Notes: generated by a model from the sequence alone, not told the origin. A stretch of DNA of 64,000 nucleotides from Streptococcus sp. DTU_2020_1001019_1_SI_AUS_MUR_006 (GCF_032340315.1 NZ_CP135436.1:889501-953500); one strand, 5' to 3'; shown: positions 25,266-35,808, counted from the first letter of the stretch. Made by a program: numbers and translations.

Positions 25266-27089
25266 ATGAATAACTTGATTAAATCAAAACTGGAGCTCTT
25301 GCCGACCAGCCCTGGTTGTTACATTCACAAGGACAAAAACGGCACAATCATCTATGTTGGGAAGGCTAAAAATCTGCGCAATCGTGTGCGATCATATTTC
25401 CGTGGGAGCCATGATACCAAAACAGAAGCCTTGGTGTCTGAAATTGTAGATTTTGAGTTTATTGTCACGGAGTCTAATATTGAGGCTCTCCTTCTGGAAA
25501 TCAACCTGATTAAGGAAAACAAGCCCAAGTACAATATTATGCTCAAGGACGATAAGTCCTATCCTTTCATCAAAATTACCAATGAGCGCTATCCTCGCCT
25601 GATTATCACTCGTCAGGTCAAAAAAGACGGAGGTCTTTATTTTGGACCCTATCCTGATGTGGGGGCGGCCAATGAAATCAAGCGACTTCTGGATCGGATT
25701 TTTCCTTTTCGTAAGTGTACTAATTCACCGTCTAAGGTCTGTTTTTATTACCATATCGGCCAGTGCGTGGCTCACACCATTTGTAAGAAAGACGAGGCTT
25801 TTTTCAAAGCCATGGCGCAAGAAGTCTCTGATTTTCTTAAGGGCCAGGATGACAAAATCATCGATGACCTCAAGGAAAAGATGAATGTGGCAGCTCAGAG
25901 TATGGAATTTGAACGCGCGGCGGAATATCGTGATTTGATTCAGGCCATTGGAACCCTTCGGACCAAGCAACGTGTTATGGCTAAGGACCTCCAAAATCGT
26001 GATGTCTTCGGCTACTATGTAGATAAGGGTTGGATGTGCGTTCAGGTATTCTTTGTCCGCCAAGGTAAGCTCATTGAGCGCGATGTCAACCTTTTTCCTT
26101 ACTACAATGATCCAGATGAAGATTTTCTGACCTATGTTGGGCAGTTTTATCAAGAAAAATCTCATCTGGTTCCCAATGAAATTTTGATTCCTCAGGATAT
26201 TGATGAAGAGGCCGTTAAGGCTTTGGTGGATACCAAAATTCTCAAGCCCCAACGTGGGGAGAAAAAACAACTGGTTAATCTGGCTATAAAGAATGCTCGA
26301 GTCAGTCTAGAGCAGAAGTTCAATTTGTTAGAAAAATCTGTCGAAAAGACTCAAGGGGCCATTGAAAACTTGGGACGACTCTTACAAATTCCAACTCCAG
26401 TCCGTATCGAGTCTTTTGACAATTCCAATATCATGGGGACTAGTCCTGTTTCTGCCATGGTTGTTTTTGTTAACGGGAAACCGAGCAAGAAGGATTACCG
26501 CAAGTATAAGATTAAGACAGTTGTTGGACCAGATGACTATGCAAGTATGCGAGAGGTTATCCGCAGACGCTATTGTCGAGTTCAACGTGATGGCTTGACC
26601 CCGCCAGATTTGATTGTCATTGATGGTGGCCAAGGTCAGGTTAATATTGCCAAGCAGGTCATTCAAGAAGAGTTAGGGTTAGATATTCCCATTGCAGGTC
26701 TGCAAAAGAATGACAAGCACCAAACCCATGAATTGCTCTTTGGCGATCCGCTTGAGGTGGTAGAGCTGTCTCGTAATTCTCAGGAGTTCTTTCTCCTGCA
26801 ACGCATTCAGGATGAGGTACACCGTTTTGCCATCACCTTCCACCGTCAGCTTCGTTCTAAAAACTCCTTCTCGTCTCAGCTAGATGGTATTGAAGGATTG
26901 GGGCCTAAACGCAAGCAGAATTTAATGAAATATTTTAAATCTCTGACTAAAATCAAGGAAGCCAGCGTGGATGAGATTGTCGCAGTTGGTATACCAAGAG
27001 CAGTCGCAGAGGCTGTTCGCCAACACTTGAATCCTCAAGAGCGTATAGAACTAGCTCAGGTAGCAGAGTCGCCTGCTGAATACAAGTGA
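25266..27089 (+). CDS. uvrC: Excinuclease ABC subunit C
   Basis: UvrC makes the two incisions in nucleotide excision repair after UvrAB has located the damage. The 607-residue protein has the GIY-YIG nuclease domain at the N-terminus ([21 protein letters not shown]), a UVR motif that binds UvrB (about 200-235), the RNase H-like domain ([15 protein letters not shown]) and tandem helix-hairpin-helix motifs ([14 protein letters not shown]). ATG 25266 is chosen because the protein then starts [19 protein letters not shown] as in other streptococci; the upstream extension would overlap the promoter and terminator. The transcript is predicted to be leaderless. Confidence 0.96.
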   Translation: MNNLIKSKLELLPTSPGCYIHKDKNGTIIYVGKAKNLRNRVRSYFRGSHDTKTEALVSEIVDFEFIVTESNIEALLLEINLIKENKPKYNIMLKDDKSYPFIKITNERYPRLIITRQVKKDGGLYFGPYPDVGAANEIKRLLDRIFPFRKCTNSPSKVCFYYHIGQCVAHTICKKDEAFFKAMAQEVSDFLKGQDDKIIDDLKEKMNVAAQSMEFERAAEYRDLIQAIGTLRTKQRVMAKDLQNRDVFGYYVDKGWMCVQVFFVRQGKLIERDVNLFPYYNDPDEDFLTYVGQFYQEKSHLVPNEILIPQDIDEEAVKALVDTKILKPQRGEKKQLVNLAIKNARVSLEQKFNLLEKSVEKTQGAIENLGRLLQIPTPVRIESFDNSNIMGTSPVSAMVVFVNGKPSKKDYRKYKIKTVVGPDDYASMREVIRRRYCRVQRDGLTPPDLIVIDGGQGQVNIAKQVIQEELGLDIPIAGLQKNDKHQTHELLFGDPLEVVELSRNSQEFFLLQRIQDEVHRFAITFHRQLRSKNSFSSQLDGIEGLGPKRKQNLMKYFKSLTKIKEASVDEIVAVGIPRAVAEAVRQHLNPQERIELAQVAESPAEYK

Positions 27090-27142
27090 TAAAGTAACAA
27101 GGAAAGGTTTTTGCTTTAGCGAGTGCAAGCTAGTCAGAATTG

Positions 27143-27151
27143 TGGTAAAAT
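27143..27151 (+). promoter_or_regulatory. Extended -10 promoter of the rsmH-mraY cluster
   Basis: TGGTAAAAT is an extended -10 only nine bases before ATG 27161. No Shine-Dalgarno sequence lies in between, so the rsmH mRNA would start at or within a few nucleotides of its start codon. Confidence 0.55.
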
Positions 27152-27160
27152 AGATAAGAT

Positions 27161-28111
27161 ATGACTAAAGAATTTCATCATGTAACGGTCATGCTCCATG
27201 AAACCATTGATATGCTTGATGTAAAACCTGATGGTGTTTACGTTGATGCAACCTTGGGTGGAGCAGGCCATAGCGAGTATTTATTAAGTAAATTAAGTGA
27301 AAAGGGGCATCTCTATGCCTTTGATCAGGACCAGAATGCCATTGACAATGCCCAAAAACGTCTGGCTCCTTACATCGAAAAAGGAATGGTTACCTTCATC
27401 AAGGACAACTTCCGTCATTTGCAAGCACGTTTGCAGGAAGCGGGTGTAGAAGAAATTGATGGCATTTGTTATGACTTGGGAGTTTCGAGCCCGCAATTGG
27501 ATCAACGTGAGCGAGGTTTTTCTTATAAGAAGGATGCGCCACTGGATATGCGGATGAACCAGGAAGCTAGTCTGACAGCTTATGAGGTTGTCAATCATTA
27601 TGACTATCATGACCTGGTGCGAATCTTTTTCAAGTATGGAGAAGACAAGTTTTCCAAACAGATCGCTCGGAAGATTGAACAGGCGCGTGAGGTGAAGCCG
27701 ATTGAGACGACAACGGAATTGGCTGAGATTATCAAGTCTGCTAAGCCTGCCAAGGAACTCAAGAAAAAAGGTCATCCTGCCAAGCAAATTTTCCAAGCCA
27801 TCCGTATTGAGGTTAATGATGAATTAGGAGCTGCAGATGAGTCCATCCAACAAGCTATGGAATTACTAGCAGTGGACGGAAGAATCTCAGTCATTACCTT
27901 TCATTCGCTGGAAGATCGCTTGACCAAGCAATTGTTCAAGGAAGCTTCGACTGTAGAGGTTCCAAAAGGCTTGCCATTCATTCCAGATGATCTTAAGCCT
28001 AAGATGGAATTAGTCTCTCGCAAACCGATTCTACCAAGCAAGGAGGAGTTGGAGGCCAATAATCGTTCCCACTCAGCCAAGTTACGAGTAGCTCGAAAAA
28101 TTCATAAGTAA
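27161..28111 (+). CDS. rsmH: 16S rRNA (cytosine(1402)-N4)-methyltransferase
   Basis: RsmH (MraW) methylates C1402 of 16S rRNA in the ribosomal P site. The 316-residue protein has the SAM-binding loop [15 protein letters not shown] near residue 27 and the conserved [19 protein letters not shown] region. It is the first gene of the cluster with ftsL, pbpX and mraY, the usual order in streptococci. No ribosome binding site is visible before the ATG. Confidence 0.96.
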   Translation: MTKEFHHVTVMLHETIDMLDVKPDGVYVDATLGGAGHSEYLLSKLSEKGHLYAFDQDQNAIDNAQKRLAPYIEKGMVTFIKDNFRHLQARLQEAGVEEIDGICYDLGVSSPQLDQRERGFSYKKDAPLDMRMNQEASLTAYEVVNHYDYHDLVRIFFKYGEDKFSKQIARKIEQAREVKPIETTTELAEIIKSAKPAKELKKKGHPAKQIFQAIRIEVNDELGAADESIQQAMELLAVDGRISVITFHSLEDRLTKQLFKEASTVEVPKGLPFIPDDLKPKMELVSRKPILPSKEELEANNRSHSAKLRVARKIHK

Positions 28112-28120
28112 GGGGATAAA

Positions 28121-28438
28121 ATGGTAGAAAAAAGAGAAACAACGAGCCAATTACTGCAAGCTCGTATCAAGAGATTTTCACGTGTTGAGAAGGCCTTTTA
28201 CCTTTCGATTGCCATTACAGCCCTTGTCTTAGCCATCAGTGTGGTCTATATGCAAACCAAGCTCCTACAAGTTCAAAGTGATTTGACAACTGTCAACAGA
28301 CAGATTGAGGAGAAAAAGACGGAGCTGGACGACGCTAAGCAAGAAGTCAATGAATTGATTCGCTCAGAACGTCTGGCGGGTGTCGCGGATTCGCAAGACT
28401 TGCAATTAAACAATGGAAATATCCGATCGGCGGAGTAA
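28121..28438 (+). CDS. ftsL: Cell division protein FtsL
   Basis: This 105-residue bitopic protein has a short basic cytoplasmic tail, one transmembrane segment (about residues 27-47) and a coiled-coil extracellular part (VQSDLTTVNRQIEEKKTELD). It forms the FtsL-DivIB-DivIC complex at the septum. It starts 9 bp after rsmH and ends 3 bp before pbpX, so it is translated within the operon. Confidence 0.93.
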   Translation: MVEKRETTSQLLQARIKRFSRVEKAFYLSIAITALVLAISVVYMQTKLLQVQSDLTTVNRQIEEKKTELDDAKQEVNELIRSERLAGVADSQDLQLNNGNIRSAE

Positions 28439-28441
28439 TAT

Positions 28442-30697
28442 ATGAAAACATGGAAAGAAAAAATAGTACACTTTGCCATTAAGAATCGCAGAACTCCTCT
28501 AGAAAACCGCAGACGAGTTGGAAAAAGCCTTAGTCTCTTGGCTGTCATTCTCTTTGCTGTTTTTTTGGTTAACTTTGCGGTGATTATTGGTACGGGAAAG
28601 AAGTTTGGTGTTGACCTGGTCAAAGAAGCTTATAAGGTTCATCAAACAACTCGAACAGTCCCTGCTAAGAGGGGAACCATTTATGATCGTAATGGAACTC
28701 CGATTGCAGAAGATGCAACCTCCTACAATGTTTATGCGGTCATTGATAAGGATTATAAGTCTGCGAATGGAGATATTCTATATGTTGAGGAATCTCAGTA
28801 CAATAAGGTAGCCGAAATTTTCCATAAGTATTTGGATATGGAGGAGACCTACGTCAAAGATCAACTCTCTCAACCCAATCTCAAACAGGTTTCCTTTGGT
28901 ACTAAAGGAAATGGGATTACCTACGCAAATATGATGTCCATAAAAAAGGATCTAGAAGCTGCCAAGGTTGAGGGAGTGGATTTTACCACAAGCCCCAATC
29001 GAAGTTATCCAAATGGGAAATTTGCTTCATCCTTCATTGGTCTAGCCCAGCTTCATGAAAATGAAGATGGTTCAAAGAGCCTTATTGGAACATCTGGTAT
29101 TGAAAGCTCCTTGAATAGATTGTTAGCAGGGACAGATGGTATTATTACCTATGAAAAGGATCGTTTGGGGAATATCGTTCCAGGTACGGAACAAGTCACT
29201 CAACAAACCGTAGATGGAAAAGATGTCTACACGACAATATCTAGTCCTTTGCAATCCTTTATGGAAAGCCAAATGGATGCCTTCCAGGAAAAAGTGAAAG
29301 GCAAGTACATGACTGCGACCTTGGTTAGCGCCAAGACAGGAGAAATTCTGGCCACGACTCAAAGGCCGACCTTTGATGCTGATACCAAAGAAGGGATTAC
29401 AGAGGACTTTGTCTGGCGTGATATCCTTTACCAAAGTAACTATGAACCAGGTTCAACCATGAAGGTCATGACCTTAGCAGCAGCTATAGATAACAATACC
29501 TTCCCTGGAGGAGAATATTTCAACAGTAGTGAACTGAAGGTGGCGGATGCTACCATCAAAGACTGGGATGTCAATGAAGGTCTGACTAGTGGTGGAATGA
29601 TGACCTTCTCGCAAGGTTTTGCTCACTCTAGTAACATCGGTATGACTCTCCTTGAGCAGAAAATGGGTGATGCTACTTGGTTAGACTATCTCAATCGTTT
29701 CAAATTTGGAGTTCCGACTCGGTTTGGGATGAGTGAAGAGTATGCTGGTCAACTCCCTGAAGATAATATCGTTAATATTGCCATGAGTTCCTTTGGTCAA
29801 GGGATTTCTGTTACGCAAACCCAGATGCTTCGTGCCTTTACGGCTATTGCCAATGATGGGGTTATGTTGGAGCCTAAATTTATCAGTGCCCTTTATGATC
29901 CAAATGATCAAACAGTACGTAAGTCACAAAAGGAAGTTGTGGGAAATCCTGTGTCCAAGGAAGCAGCTAGCCTGACTCGAGATCACATGGTGATGGTTGG
30001 TACAGATCCTACCTATGGTACAATGTACAATCATAGTACAGGAAAAGGGACAATCAACGTTCCTGGCTATAATGTGGCATTGAAATCAGGGACTGCCCAG
30101 ATTGCGGATGAACAAAATGGAGGATATCTAAAAGGTTCAACCAACTATATTTTCTCAGTTGTCTCTATGCACCCAGCTGAAAATCCAGATTTCATCCTCT
30201 ATGTGACCGTTCAACAGCCAGAACATTACTCAGGAATACAGTTAGGAGAATTTGCCAACCCTATTCTGGAAAGAGCTTCAGCAATGAAAGATACACTCAA
30301 TCTTCAATCAACAGCCAAAAACTTGGATCAGGTAACATCTACAACTAGTTATGCCATGCCAGAAATGAAGGATTATAGCCCTGGAGATCTAGCTGAAGAA
30401 CTCCGTCGTAACCTTGTACAACCAATTGTTATCGGTTCAGGAACAAAAATCAAAGAAAGCTCTGTAGCAGAAGGAACCAATCTAGACGCCAATCAGCAAA
30501 TCTTACTCCTTTCAGATAAGGTAGAAGAGATGCCTGACTTATATGGATGGTCTAAGAAAAATGTTGAAACCTTTGCCAAATGGCTGAATATCCAAGTTGA
30601 GTTTGAAGGCACAGGAGAAACTGTTAAAAAGCAAAGTGTTCGTGCCAATACAGCTTTAAAAGATTTACAGAAAATAAAAATAACATTAGGAGATTAG
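28442..30697 (+). CDS. pbpX: Penicillin-binding protein 2x, septal transpeptidase
   Basis: PBP2x cross-links septal peptidoglycan and is a primary beta-lactam target. The 751-residue protein has an N-terminal anchor (about 28-50), a dimerisation region, the transpeptidase domain and two C-terminal PASTA domains. The catalytic motifs are intact: STMK at about 338-341, SSN at about 396-398 and KSGT in [17 protein letters not shown]. The Thr after the active-site Ser is kept (its change to Ala is a classical resistance mutation), so these motifs show no sign of resistance remodelling. Lies in the rsmH-ftsL-pbpX-mraY operon. Confidence 0.96.
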   Translation: MKTWKEKIVHFAIKNRRTPLENRRRVGKSLSLLAVILFAVFLVNFAVIIGTGKKFGVDLVKEAYKVHQTTRTVPAKRGTIYDRNGTPIAEDATSYNVYAVIDKDYKSANGDILYVEESQYNKVAEIFHKYLDMEETYVKDQLSQPNLKQVSFGTKGNGITYANMMSIKKDLEAAKVEGVDFTTSPNRSYPNGKFASSFIGLAQLHENEDGSKSLIGTSGIESSLNRLLAGTDGIITYEKDRLGNIVPGTEQVTQQTVDGKDVYTTISSPLQSFMESQMDAFQEKVKGKYMTATLVSAKTGEILATTQRPTFDADTKEGITEDFVWRDILYQSNYEPGSTMKVMTLAAAIDNNTFPGGEYFNSSELKVADATIKDWDVNEGLTSGGMMTFSQGFAHSSNIGMTLLEQKMGDATWLDYLNRFKFGVPTRFGMSEEYAGQLPEDNIVNIAMSSFGQGISVTQTQMLRAFTAIANDGVMLEPKFISALYDPNDQTVRKSQKEVVGNPVSKEAASLTRDHMVMVGTDPTYGTMYNHSTGKGTINVPGYNVALKSGTAQIADEQNGGYLKGSTNYIFSVVSMHPAENPDFILYVTVQQPEHYSGIQLGEFANPILERASAMKDTLNLQSTAKNLDQVTSTTSYAMPEMKDYSPGDLAEELRRNLVQPIVIGSGTKIKESSVAEGTNLDANQQILLLSDKVEEMPDLYGWSKKNVETFAKWLNIQVEFEGTGETVKKQSVRANTALKDLQKIKITLGD

Positions 30698-30698
30698 A

Positions 30699-31679
30699 AT
30701 GCTTATTTCTATCTTTGCTGGAGTGATTGCCTTTATTCTAACAGTCATAGGAATTCCAGCCTTTATCCGTTTTTACCATAAAGCACAGATTACCGGTCAA
30801 CAGATGCATGAAGATGTCAAACAACACCAAGCAAAAGCCGGGACACCAACAATGGGGGGACTTGTCTTTCTCCTAGCAGGAGTTTTAGTTAGTCTGGTTC
30901 TTGCTCTCGTGACTAATCAATTAACCAATAATGTTGGAATGATCCTCTTCATCCTGGTCTTATATGGTTTGGTTGGTTTCTTGGATGATTTCCTCAAGGT
31001 TTTCCGCAAAATCAATGAAGGACTTAATCCTAAACAGAAGCTCTTGCTTCAGTTGGTCGGAGGAGTTATCTTCTATTTCTTCTATGAAAGAGGTGGAGAT
31101 ATCTTAAATGTATTTGGTTATCCCTTGCATTTAGGTGTTCTGTATATTCTCTTTGCCCTCTTCTGGTTAGTTGGTTTTTCAAACGCAGTTAACCTGACTG
31201 ACGGAATCGATGGCTTGGCAAGTATTTCTGTGGTGATTAGCCTATCTGCCTATGGAGTGATTGCCTATGTGCAAAATCAGCTCGATATCTTACTAGTGAT
31301 TGTAGCAATGATTGGTGGTCTTCTTGGCTTCTTTGTCTTTAACCACAAGCCTGCTAAAGTTTTCATGGGAGATGTAGGTAGCCTAGCCCTTGGAGGTATG
31401 TTGGCTGCTATTTCCATGGCACTGCACCAAGAATGGACCTTGCTCTTGATTGGGATTGTATATGTTTTTGAAACAACATCTGTTATGATGCAAGTCACCT
31501 ACTTTAAGTTGACTGGAGGAAAACGTATCTTCCGTATGACACCAGTTCACCATCATTTTGAGTTGGGGGGCTTTTCTGGAAAAGGCCAATCTTGGAGTGA
31601 GTGGAAGGTCGACTTCTTCTTCTGGGGAGTGGGCTTATTCGCTAGTCTCTTGACTTTGGCTTTCATATATTTGTTCTAA
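30699..31679 (+). CDS. mraY: Phospho-N-acetylmuramoyl-pentapeptide-transferase
   Basis: MraY transfers phospho-MurNAc-pentapeptide from UDP to undecaprenyl phosphate, making lipid I at the membrane. The 326-residue protein has about ten transmembrane helices, with [16 protein letters not shown] and [11 protein letters not shown] carrying the metal and substrate ligands. It starts one base after the pbpX stop and is the last gene of the operon; a terminator follows at 31704-31732. Confidence 0.96.
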   Translation: MLISIFAGVIAFILTVIGIPAFIRFYHKAQITGQQMHEDVKQHQAKAGTPTMGGLVFLLAGVLVSLVLALVTNQLTNNVGMILFILVLYGLVGFLDDFLKVFRKINEGLNPKQKLLLQLVGGVIFYFFYERGGDILNVFGYPLHLGVLYILFALFWLVGFSNAVNLTDGIDGLASISVVISLSAYGVIAYVQNQLDILLVIVAMIGGLLGFFVFNHKPAKVFMGDVGSLALGGMLAAISMALHQEWTLLLIGIVYVFETTSVMMQVTYFKLTGGKRIFRMTPVHHHFELGGFSGKGQSWSEWKVDFFFWGVGLFASLLTLAFIYLF

Positions 31680-31703
31680 AAAGAGAATGTGGAATCATCA
31701 GAT

Positions 31704-31732
31704 AGAGAAGGATTAAGTTCCTTCTCTTTTCT
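31704..31732 (+). terminator. Terminator after mraY
   Basis: An 8-bp perfect stem (31704-31711 pairing with 31720-31727) with an 8-nt loop leads into a T-rich run. Confidence 0.8.
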
Positions 31733-31779
31733 ATTTCCATCAGTTTATTGCATCCCCTTCTCAAAAATAGGTAAATTTA

Positions 31780-31788
31780 TGGTAAAAT
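31780..31788 (+). promoter_or_regulatory. Extended -10 promoter of the ArAE-type gene
   Basis: TGGTAAAAT, the same extended -10 as before rsmH, lies 17 bp before ATG 31806. No clear -35 was seen. Confidence 0.5.
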
Positions 31789-31805
31789 GGAAATAGAAAG
31801 TTGAA

Positions 31806-32336
31806 ATGATGAGTTATTTTAAAAAGTATAGATTTGACAAATCCAAGTTTAAGTTAGGGATGCGAACTTTCAAGACAGGAATCGCTGTTTTTTTGGTCCT
31901 CATGATTTTTGGTTTTTTTGGTTGGAAAGGACTGCAGATTGGGGCCTTGACTGCAGTTTTTAGTTTAAGAGAAGATTTTGATAAGAGTGTCCATTTTGGT
32001 ACTTCTCGTATTCTCGGAAATAGTATCGGTGGTTTTTATGCCCTGATTTTCTTTCTCTTAAATAATCTTTTTCACGGCGCCTTCTGGGCAACCCTCCTTG
32101 TTGTTCCAATTTGCACCATGTTAACCATTATGACAAATGTTGCTATGAACAATAAAGCAGGTGTTATCGGTGGAGTTGCGGCTATGTTGATTATTACCTT
32201 ATCAATTCCAAGCGGGGAGACAGTTTTGTACGTGTTTGCCCGAGTTTTTGAAACATTTATGGGTGTTTTTGTGGCAATTCTTGTAAATTACGATATTGAT
32301 CGTTTACGAAGTATTTTAGAGAAAAAAGAAAAATAA
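31806..32336 (+). CDS. ArAE/FUSC-type membrane protein
   Basis: This 176-residue protein has four predicted transmembrane segments after a basic N-terminus and ends in a charged cytoplasmic helix. The sequence resembles the N-terminal membrane part of the aromatic acid exporter (ArAE_1/FUSC) family. The same gene lies directly upstream of glnR in S. pneumoniae, where its function is unknown. Either ATG 31806 or ATG 31809 could start it. Its stop codon touches the GlnR operator of the next operon. Confidence 0.8.
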   Translation: MMSYFKKYRFDKSKFKLGMRTFKTGIAVFLVLMIFGFFGWKGLQIGALTAVFSLREDFDKSVHFGTSRILGNSIGGFYALIFFLLNNLFHGAFWATLLVVPICTMLTIMTNVAMNNKAGVIGGVAAMLIITLSIPSGETVLYVFARVFETFMGVFVAILVNYDIDRLRSILEKKEK

Positions 32337-32353
32337 TGTTACAAGATATAACA
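32337..32353 (+). promoter_or_regulatory. GlnR operator
   Basis: TGTTA-N7-TAACA fits the GlnR/TnrA consensus TGTNA-N7-TNACA exactly. It begins at the base after the stop codon of the preceding gene and ends 7 bp before the glnR -35, so bound GlnR would repress its own operon. Confidence 0.88.
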
Positions 32354-32360
32354 TTATTGA

Positions 32361-32389
32361 TTGACGATTGAATTTTTTTAGACTATAAT
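32361..32389 (+). promoter_or_regulatory. glnRA promoter
   Basis: TTGACG and TATAAT are separated by 17 bp, directly downstream of the GlnR operator. The start codon ATG 32412 follows after AAGGAAG. Confidence 0.85.
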
Positions 32390-32411
32390 AGACAGAAAGA
32401 AGGAAGTGTAC

Positions 32412-32768
32412 ATGAAGGAAAAAGAATTTCGTCGCAATATGGCAGTTTTCCCTATTGGTAGTGTTATGAAGTTGACCGATCTTTCGGCGCGCCAGATTCG
32501 TTACTATGAAGACCAGGAGTTGATTAAGCCTGATCGTAACGAGGGCAATCGTCGTATGTATTCTTTGAATGACATGGATCGATTGCTTGAGATTAAAGAT
32601 TATATCTCTGAAGGTCTGAATATTGCTGCCATCAAGAAAAAATATGCTGAACGTGAGGCGAAGTCTAAAAAACCAGTGAGTCAAACTGAAGTACGAAGAG
32701 CCCTTCGGAATGAAGTTCTCCAACAAAGTCGCTTTGCTTCTCAACAATCACCTTTTGGTCGCGGTTAG
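32412..32768 (+). CDS. glnR: Nitrogen regulator GlnR (MerR family)
   Basis: GlnR represses glutamine synthesis and uptake genes when nitrogen is plentiful and works together with feedback-inhibited GlnA. The 118-residue protein has the MerR-type winged helix ([20 protein letters not shown], then the NEGNRRMYS wing) and a short C-terminal tail. ATG 32412 is preferred to the in-frame GTG 32406 because the AAGGAAG site ends where the GTG begins. The perfect GlnR box upstream supports autorepression. glnA follows 35 bp later. Confidence 0.94.
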   Translation: MKEKEFRRNMAVFPIGSVMKLTDLSARQIRYYEDQELIKPDRNEGNRRMYSLNDMDRLLEIKDYISEGLNIAAIKKKYAEREAKSKKPVSQTEVRRALRNEVLQQSRFASQQSPFGRG

Positions 32769-32803
32769 GCAACCGCAAGTCGTCATATATAAGGAGAAAA
32801 ACC

Positions 32804-34150
32804 ATGCCAATCACAGCTGCAGATATTCGTCGTGAAGTTAAGGAAAAAAATGTAACCTTTATCCGTCTCATGTTTTCAGATATTTTGGGAACTATGAAAA
32901 ACGTCGAAATTCCTGCTACAGATGAACAACTAGACAAGGTCTTGTCAAACAAGGCTATGTTTGATGGATCTTCTATTGAAGGGTTTGTTCGTATCAACGA
33001 ATCAGATATGTACCTATACCCTGACCTGGACACTTGGACAGTCTTTCCTTGGGGAGATGAGAACGGTAGTGTCGCAGGATTGATCTGTGATGTCTATACA
33101 ACAGAAGGGGAACCATTTGCAGGAGATCCTCGTGGAAACCTCAAACGTGCTCTTCGTCACATGGAAGAAGTTGGATTCAAATCTTTCAACCTTGGACCAG
33201 AGCCAGAATTCTTCCTATTTAAGCTTGATGAAAATGGAGATCCAACTCTTGAGGTAAATGACAAGGGTGGTTACTTTGATTTGGCGCCTACAGACCTTGC
33301 TGACAACACTCGTCGTGAGATTGTTAACGTCTTGACCAAAATGGGATTTGAAGTTGAAGCAAGTCACCACGAAGTTGCTGTAGGCCAACATGAGATTGAC
33401 TTTAAGTACGATGAAGTTCTTCGCGCTTGTGATAAGATTCAAATCTTTAAACTAGTTGTAAAAACAATTGCCCGTAAACATGGTCTCTATGCAACCTTTA
33501 TGGCTAAACCAAAATTTGGTATCGCTGGTTCAGGTATGCACTGTAATATGTCCTTGTTTGATGCTGAAGGAAACAATGCCTTCTTTGATCCAAATGATCC
33601 AAAAGGAATGCAATTGTCAGAAACTGCTTACTACTTCCTTGGTGGTTTGATCAAACATGCCTACAACTATACAGCTATCATGAACCCAACCGTTAACTCA
33701 TACAAACGTTTGGTTCCAGGCTACGAAGCCCCTGTTTACATCGCTTGGGCTGGCCGTAACCGTTCACCACTTGTCCGCGTACCAGCATCACGCGGAATGG
33801 GAACACGTTTGGAGTTGCGTTCAGTGGACCCAATGGCGAACCCATATATTGCTATGGCTGTTCTTTTAGAAGTTGGTTTGAACGGTATCGAAAACAAAAT
33901 TGAAGCACCAGCACCAATCGAGGAAAACATCTACATCATGACTGCAGAAGAGCGTAAAGAGGCTGGCATTACTGACCTTCCATCAACTCTTCACAACGCT
34001 TTGAAGGCTTTGACAGAAGACGAAGTGGTTAAAGCAGCTCTAGGTGAACACATCTACACTAGCTTCCTTGAAGCTAAACGCATCGAGTGGGCGAGCTATG
34101 CAACCTTTGTCTCACAATGGGAAATTGATAACTACCTAGATCTATACTAA
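32804..34150 (+). CDS. glnA: Glutamine synthetase type I-alpha
   Basis: GlnA makes glutamine from glutamate, ammonia and ATP. The 448 residues match Gram-positive GSI-alpha enzymes, which lack the adenylylation loop and are controlled by feedback and through GlnR. Visible signatures include [29 protein letters not shown] and [17 protein letters not shown]. It is the second gene of the glnRA operon, has AAGGAG before the ATG, and ends at a strong terminator. Confidence 0.97.
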   Translation: MPITAADIRREVKEKNVTFIRLMFSDILGTMKNVEIPATDEQLDKVLSNKAMFDGSSIEGFVRINESDMYLYPDLDTWTVFPWGDENGSVAGLICDVYTTEGEPFAGDPRGNLKRALRHMEEVGFKSFNLGPEPEFFLFKLDENGDPTLEVNDKGGYFDLAPTDLADNTRREIVNVLTKMGFEVEASHHEVAVGQHEIDFKYDEVLRACDKIQIFKLVVKTIARKHGLYATFMAKPKFGIAGSGMHCNMSLFDAEGNNAFFDPNDPKGMQLSETAYYFLGGLIKHAYNYTAIMNPTVNSYKRLVPGYEAPVYIAWAGRNRSPLVRVPASRGMGTRLELRSVDPMANPYIAMAVLLEVGLNGIENKIEAPAPIEENIYIMTAEERKEAGITDLPSTLHNALKALTEDEVVKAALGEHIYTSFLEAKRIEWASYATFVSQWEIDNYLDLY

Positions 34151-34161
34151 TAATAAATCAG

Positions 34162-34192
34162 AAAGATTGTCCGTGAGGACGATCTTTTTTTC
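34162..34192 (+). terminator. Terminator of glnRA
   Basis: An 11-bp stem with one G-T pair (34162-34172 with 34177-34187) and a GTGA loop is followed by T residues. Confidence 0.85.
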
Positions 34193-34200
34193 TTGTATTT

Positions 34201-34244
34201 TATATCGAGGTGTGATATATTTTATATAACGAAGTGCGATATAT
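34201..34244 (+). promoter_or_regulatory. Candidate PadR operator: two 20-bp direct repeats
   Basis: The segments 34201-34220 and 34225-34244 match at 17 of 20 positions and each is flanked by TATA-type arms, giving partial dyads. They occupy the promoter region of the padR gene, where autorepressors of this family bind. Confidence 0.6.
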
Positions 34245-34269
34245 CGAACTAAATAGGAGGTCTGATTAA

Positions 34270-34590
34270 ATGGAATTAACAGATAAGATTAGGCGGGTTT
34301 ACCTTCCCATGACTGAAACGGGATTTTATATTCTGTTTTGTCTGCAAAAGGAGAACCATGGCTATGGTATTACGCAAAAGGTCAAAGAAATGACAGATTC
34401 ACAGGTTTCGATTAGTCCTGGGACTATGTATGGAACCCTATCGAAGATGGAAAAGGATGGTTTGATTTCCTTTGTCCGAGAAGAGGAAAAACGTAAAATC
34501 TATCAGATAACAGACTTAGGAAGAAAAGTTTTAGAGATTGAGTTGAAACGTATTGAACGGCTCTATAGAAACAGTCGGGAGGAGCTTTGA
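34270..34590 (+). CDS. PadR-family transcriptional regulator
   Basis: This 106-residue protein has the PadR winged-helix domain: the GYGITQKVKEM helix, the SPGTMYGTLSKMEKDGLI recognition region, and a wing ending in YQITDLGRKVL. PadR proteins are usually ligand-responsive repressors of the adjacent operon. It overlaps the next gene by one base (TGATG) and stands first in a three-gene unit with two DUF2812 membrane proteins. Direct repeats in the promoter (34201-34244) are the likely operator. TAGGAGG precedes the ATG. Confidence 0.9.
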   Translation: MELTDKIRRVYLPMTETGFYILFCLQKENHGYGITQKVKEMTDSQVSISPGTMYGTLSKMEKDGLISFVREEEKRKIYQITDLGRKVLEIELKRIERLYRNSREEL

Positions 34591-35165
34591 TGGAAAAGAA
34601 AGTTGTTTATAGGATTTGTACCATTGCGGATTATGATAGAGAGGCACTCTATCTCAGAGAAATGCATGCTCAGGGCTGGAAACTTAAGGAAGTAAGTTAT
34701 TCTAACTTAGTAGTTGCGGTTAAGTATACATTTGAAAAGTGCCAACCGGAGCAGGTGGTTTATCAGTTGGACTTTTATCCTATGAAAAAATCAGAGAGAG
34801 CTTCCTATTTACAACTATTTAAAGATTGTGGGTGGGAGCATATTACAGACTTTAATGGTTTTTCCTATTTTAGAAAACCTTATTATCGAATTGAATCAGA
34901 TGCCGAGTTTGAAATTTATAATGATGCGGCCGGGAAGTTAGCTATGGTCAAGCGCATTTTAATAATGCGGATGCTTCCTGTCTTGCTTCTCTTTTCAGCG
35001 CTACTACCGGTTTTCTCAAAGTTACTCAGTGGAAGAGGTTCTTTCAGTTGGGGAATGTTTTTGATTGTTAGCGTAGACTGTACTTTATTGATAGTTTTTT
35101 CGATTCAGATTTCTTATATTTGTTGGAGATTGTTTCAAAAATGGAAAGAATTATCCGATAAATAA
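34590..35165 (+). CDS. DUF2812 membrane protein, PadR-linked
   Basis: The 191-residue protein has the N-terminal DUF2812 domain (YLREMHAQGWKLKEV and DCGWEHITDFNGFSYFRKP) followed by two transmembrane helices near residues 128-180. ATG 34590 overlaps the padR stop codon and has GGAGGAG before it; the in-frame TTG just upstream is less likely. DUF2812 proteins regularly occur beside PadR regulators. Their biochemical role is not known; the arrangement suggests a membrane stress or efflux-associated sensor under PadR control. Confidence 0.82.
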   Translation: MEKKVVYRICTIADYDREALYLREMHAQGWKLKEVSYSNLVVAVKYTFEKCQPEQVVYQLDFYPMKKSERASYLQLFKDCGWEHITDFNGFSYFRKPYYRIESDAEFEIYNDAAGKLAMVKRILIMRMLPVLLLFSALLPVFSKLLSGRGSFSWGMFLIVSVDCTLLIVFSIQISYICWRLFQKWKELSDK

Positions 35166-35199
35166 AATCAAGCATGTTTTCTAATTTGGAGGTCAGACA

Positions 35200-35712
35200 A
35201 TGAATAGCAAAGTACAATTTCGAATGTTTACCATTTTTGATTTGGATAAGGTAGAAGATTATTTGCATGAGATGCATTTGAAAGGTTGGAAATTTAAATC
35301 GAATCGTTTTGGCTTTTTCTATTTTGAACAATGCCGACCAGATGATGTAGTTTACCGTGTGTGGAATACTAGCTACCTTAGAAAAAATGAGGTGGATTTA
35401 CAAAGTATTAAGGATAGAGGATGGGAATTTGTGGAAAATTGTTCTTATTCTGTTTTTCGAAAAGCAACTTGTGATGTAGATTCAAATGATCAATCTTTCA
35501 TGGACAATCGTCTTCGATGGGCTGATGTGAAATCTAGACTTCGTACATCTACAGTTTCTATCTCTGGTGGTCTTGTTGTTTGTATGAGTCTGTTTCGCGA
35601 AAGTCTCTCTCAGTCTTTCTTCCTTATTTTTGCCCTTTATGCCCTCGTGATTTCTTACCTAATCTATAGTTTTTATAGACTTAAAAAGAAATATCTTGAG
35701 AATGTAAGATAA
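35200..35712 (+). CDS. Second DUF2812 membrane protein
   Basis: This 170-residue paralog of the preceding protein has the same layout: YLHEMHLKGWKFK and DRGWEFVENCSYSVFRK motifs, then two hydrophobic segments near the C-terminus. GGAGG stands before ATG 35200. The 34-bp gap and lack of a terminator place it in the padR operon. The two copies differ enough to be an old duplication. No function can be assigned. Confidence 0.8.
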   Translation: MNSKVQFRMFTIFDLDKVEDYLHEMHLKGWKFKSNRFGFFYFEQCRPDDVVYRVWNTSYLRKNEVDLQSIKDRGWEFVENCSYSVFRKATCDVDSNDQSFMDNRLRWADVKSRLRTSTVSISGGLVVCMSLFRESLSQSFFLIFALYALVISYLIYSFYRLKKKYLENVR

Positions 35713-35736
35713 TTTTCTAGGTCCTCAGACTGATTT

Positions 35737-35763
35737 TTAGCACTCTTGGTAAAAGAGTGCTAA
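35737..35763 (+). promoter_or_regulatory. CIRCE operator 1 (upstream, perfect)
   Basis: TTAGCACTC-N9-GAGTGCTAA is a perfect CIRCE element, the binding site of HrcA. It lies 17 bp upstream of the -35 and is followed by a T run, so it may also end transcription from the DUF2812 gene. Confidence 0.93.
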
Positions 35764-35780
35764 TTTTTTGAGTTTTTGTC

Positions 35781-35808
35781 TTGACATTCTTTTCTAAGGG
35801 TGTATAAT
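35781..35808 (+). promoter_or_regulatory. hrcA-grpE-dnaK promoter
   Basis: TTGACA and TATAAT are separated by 16 bp, and the pair is bracketed by two CIRCE elements. Confidence 0.88.
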
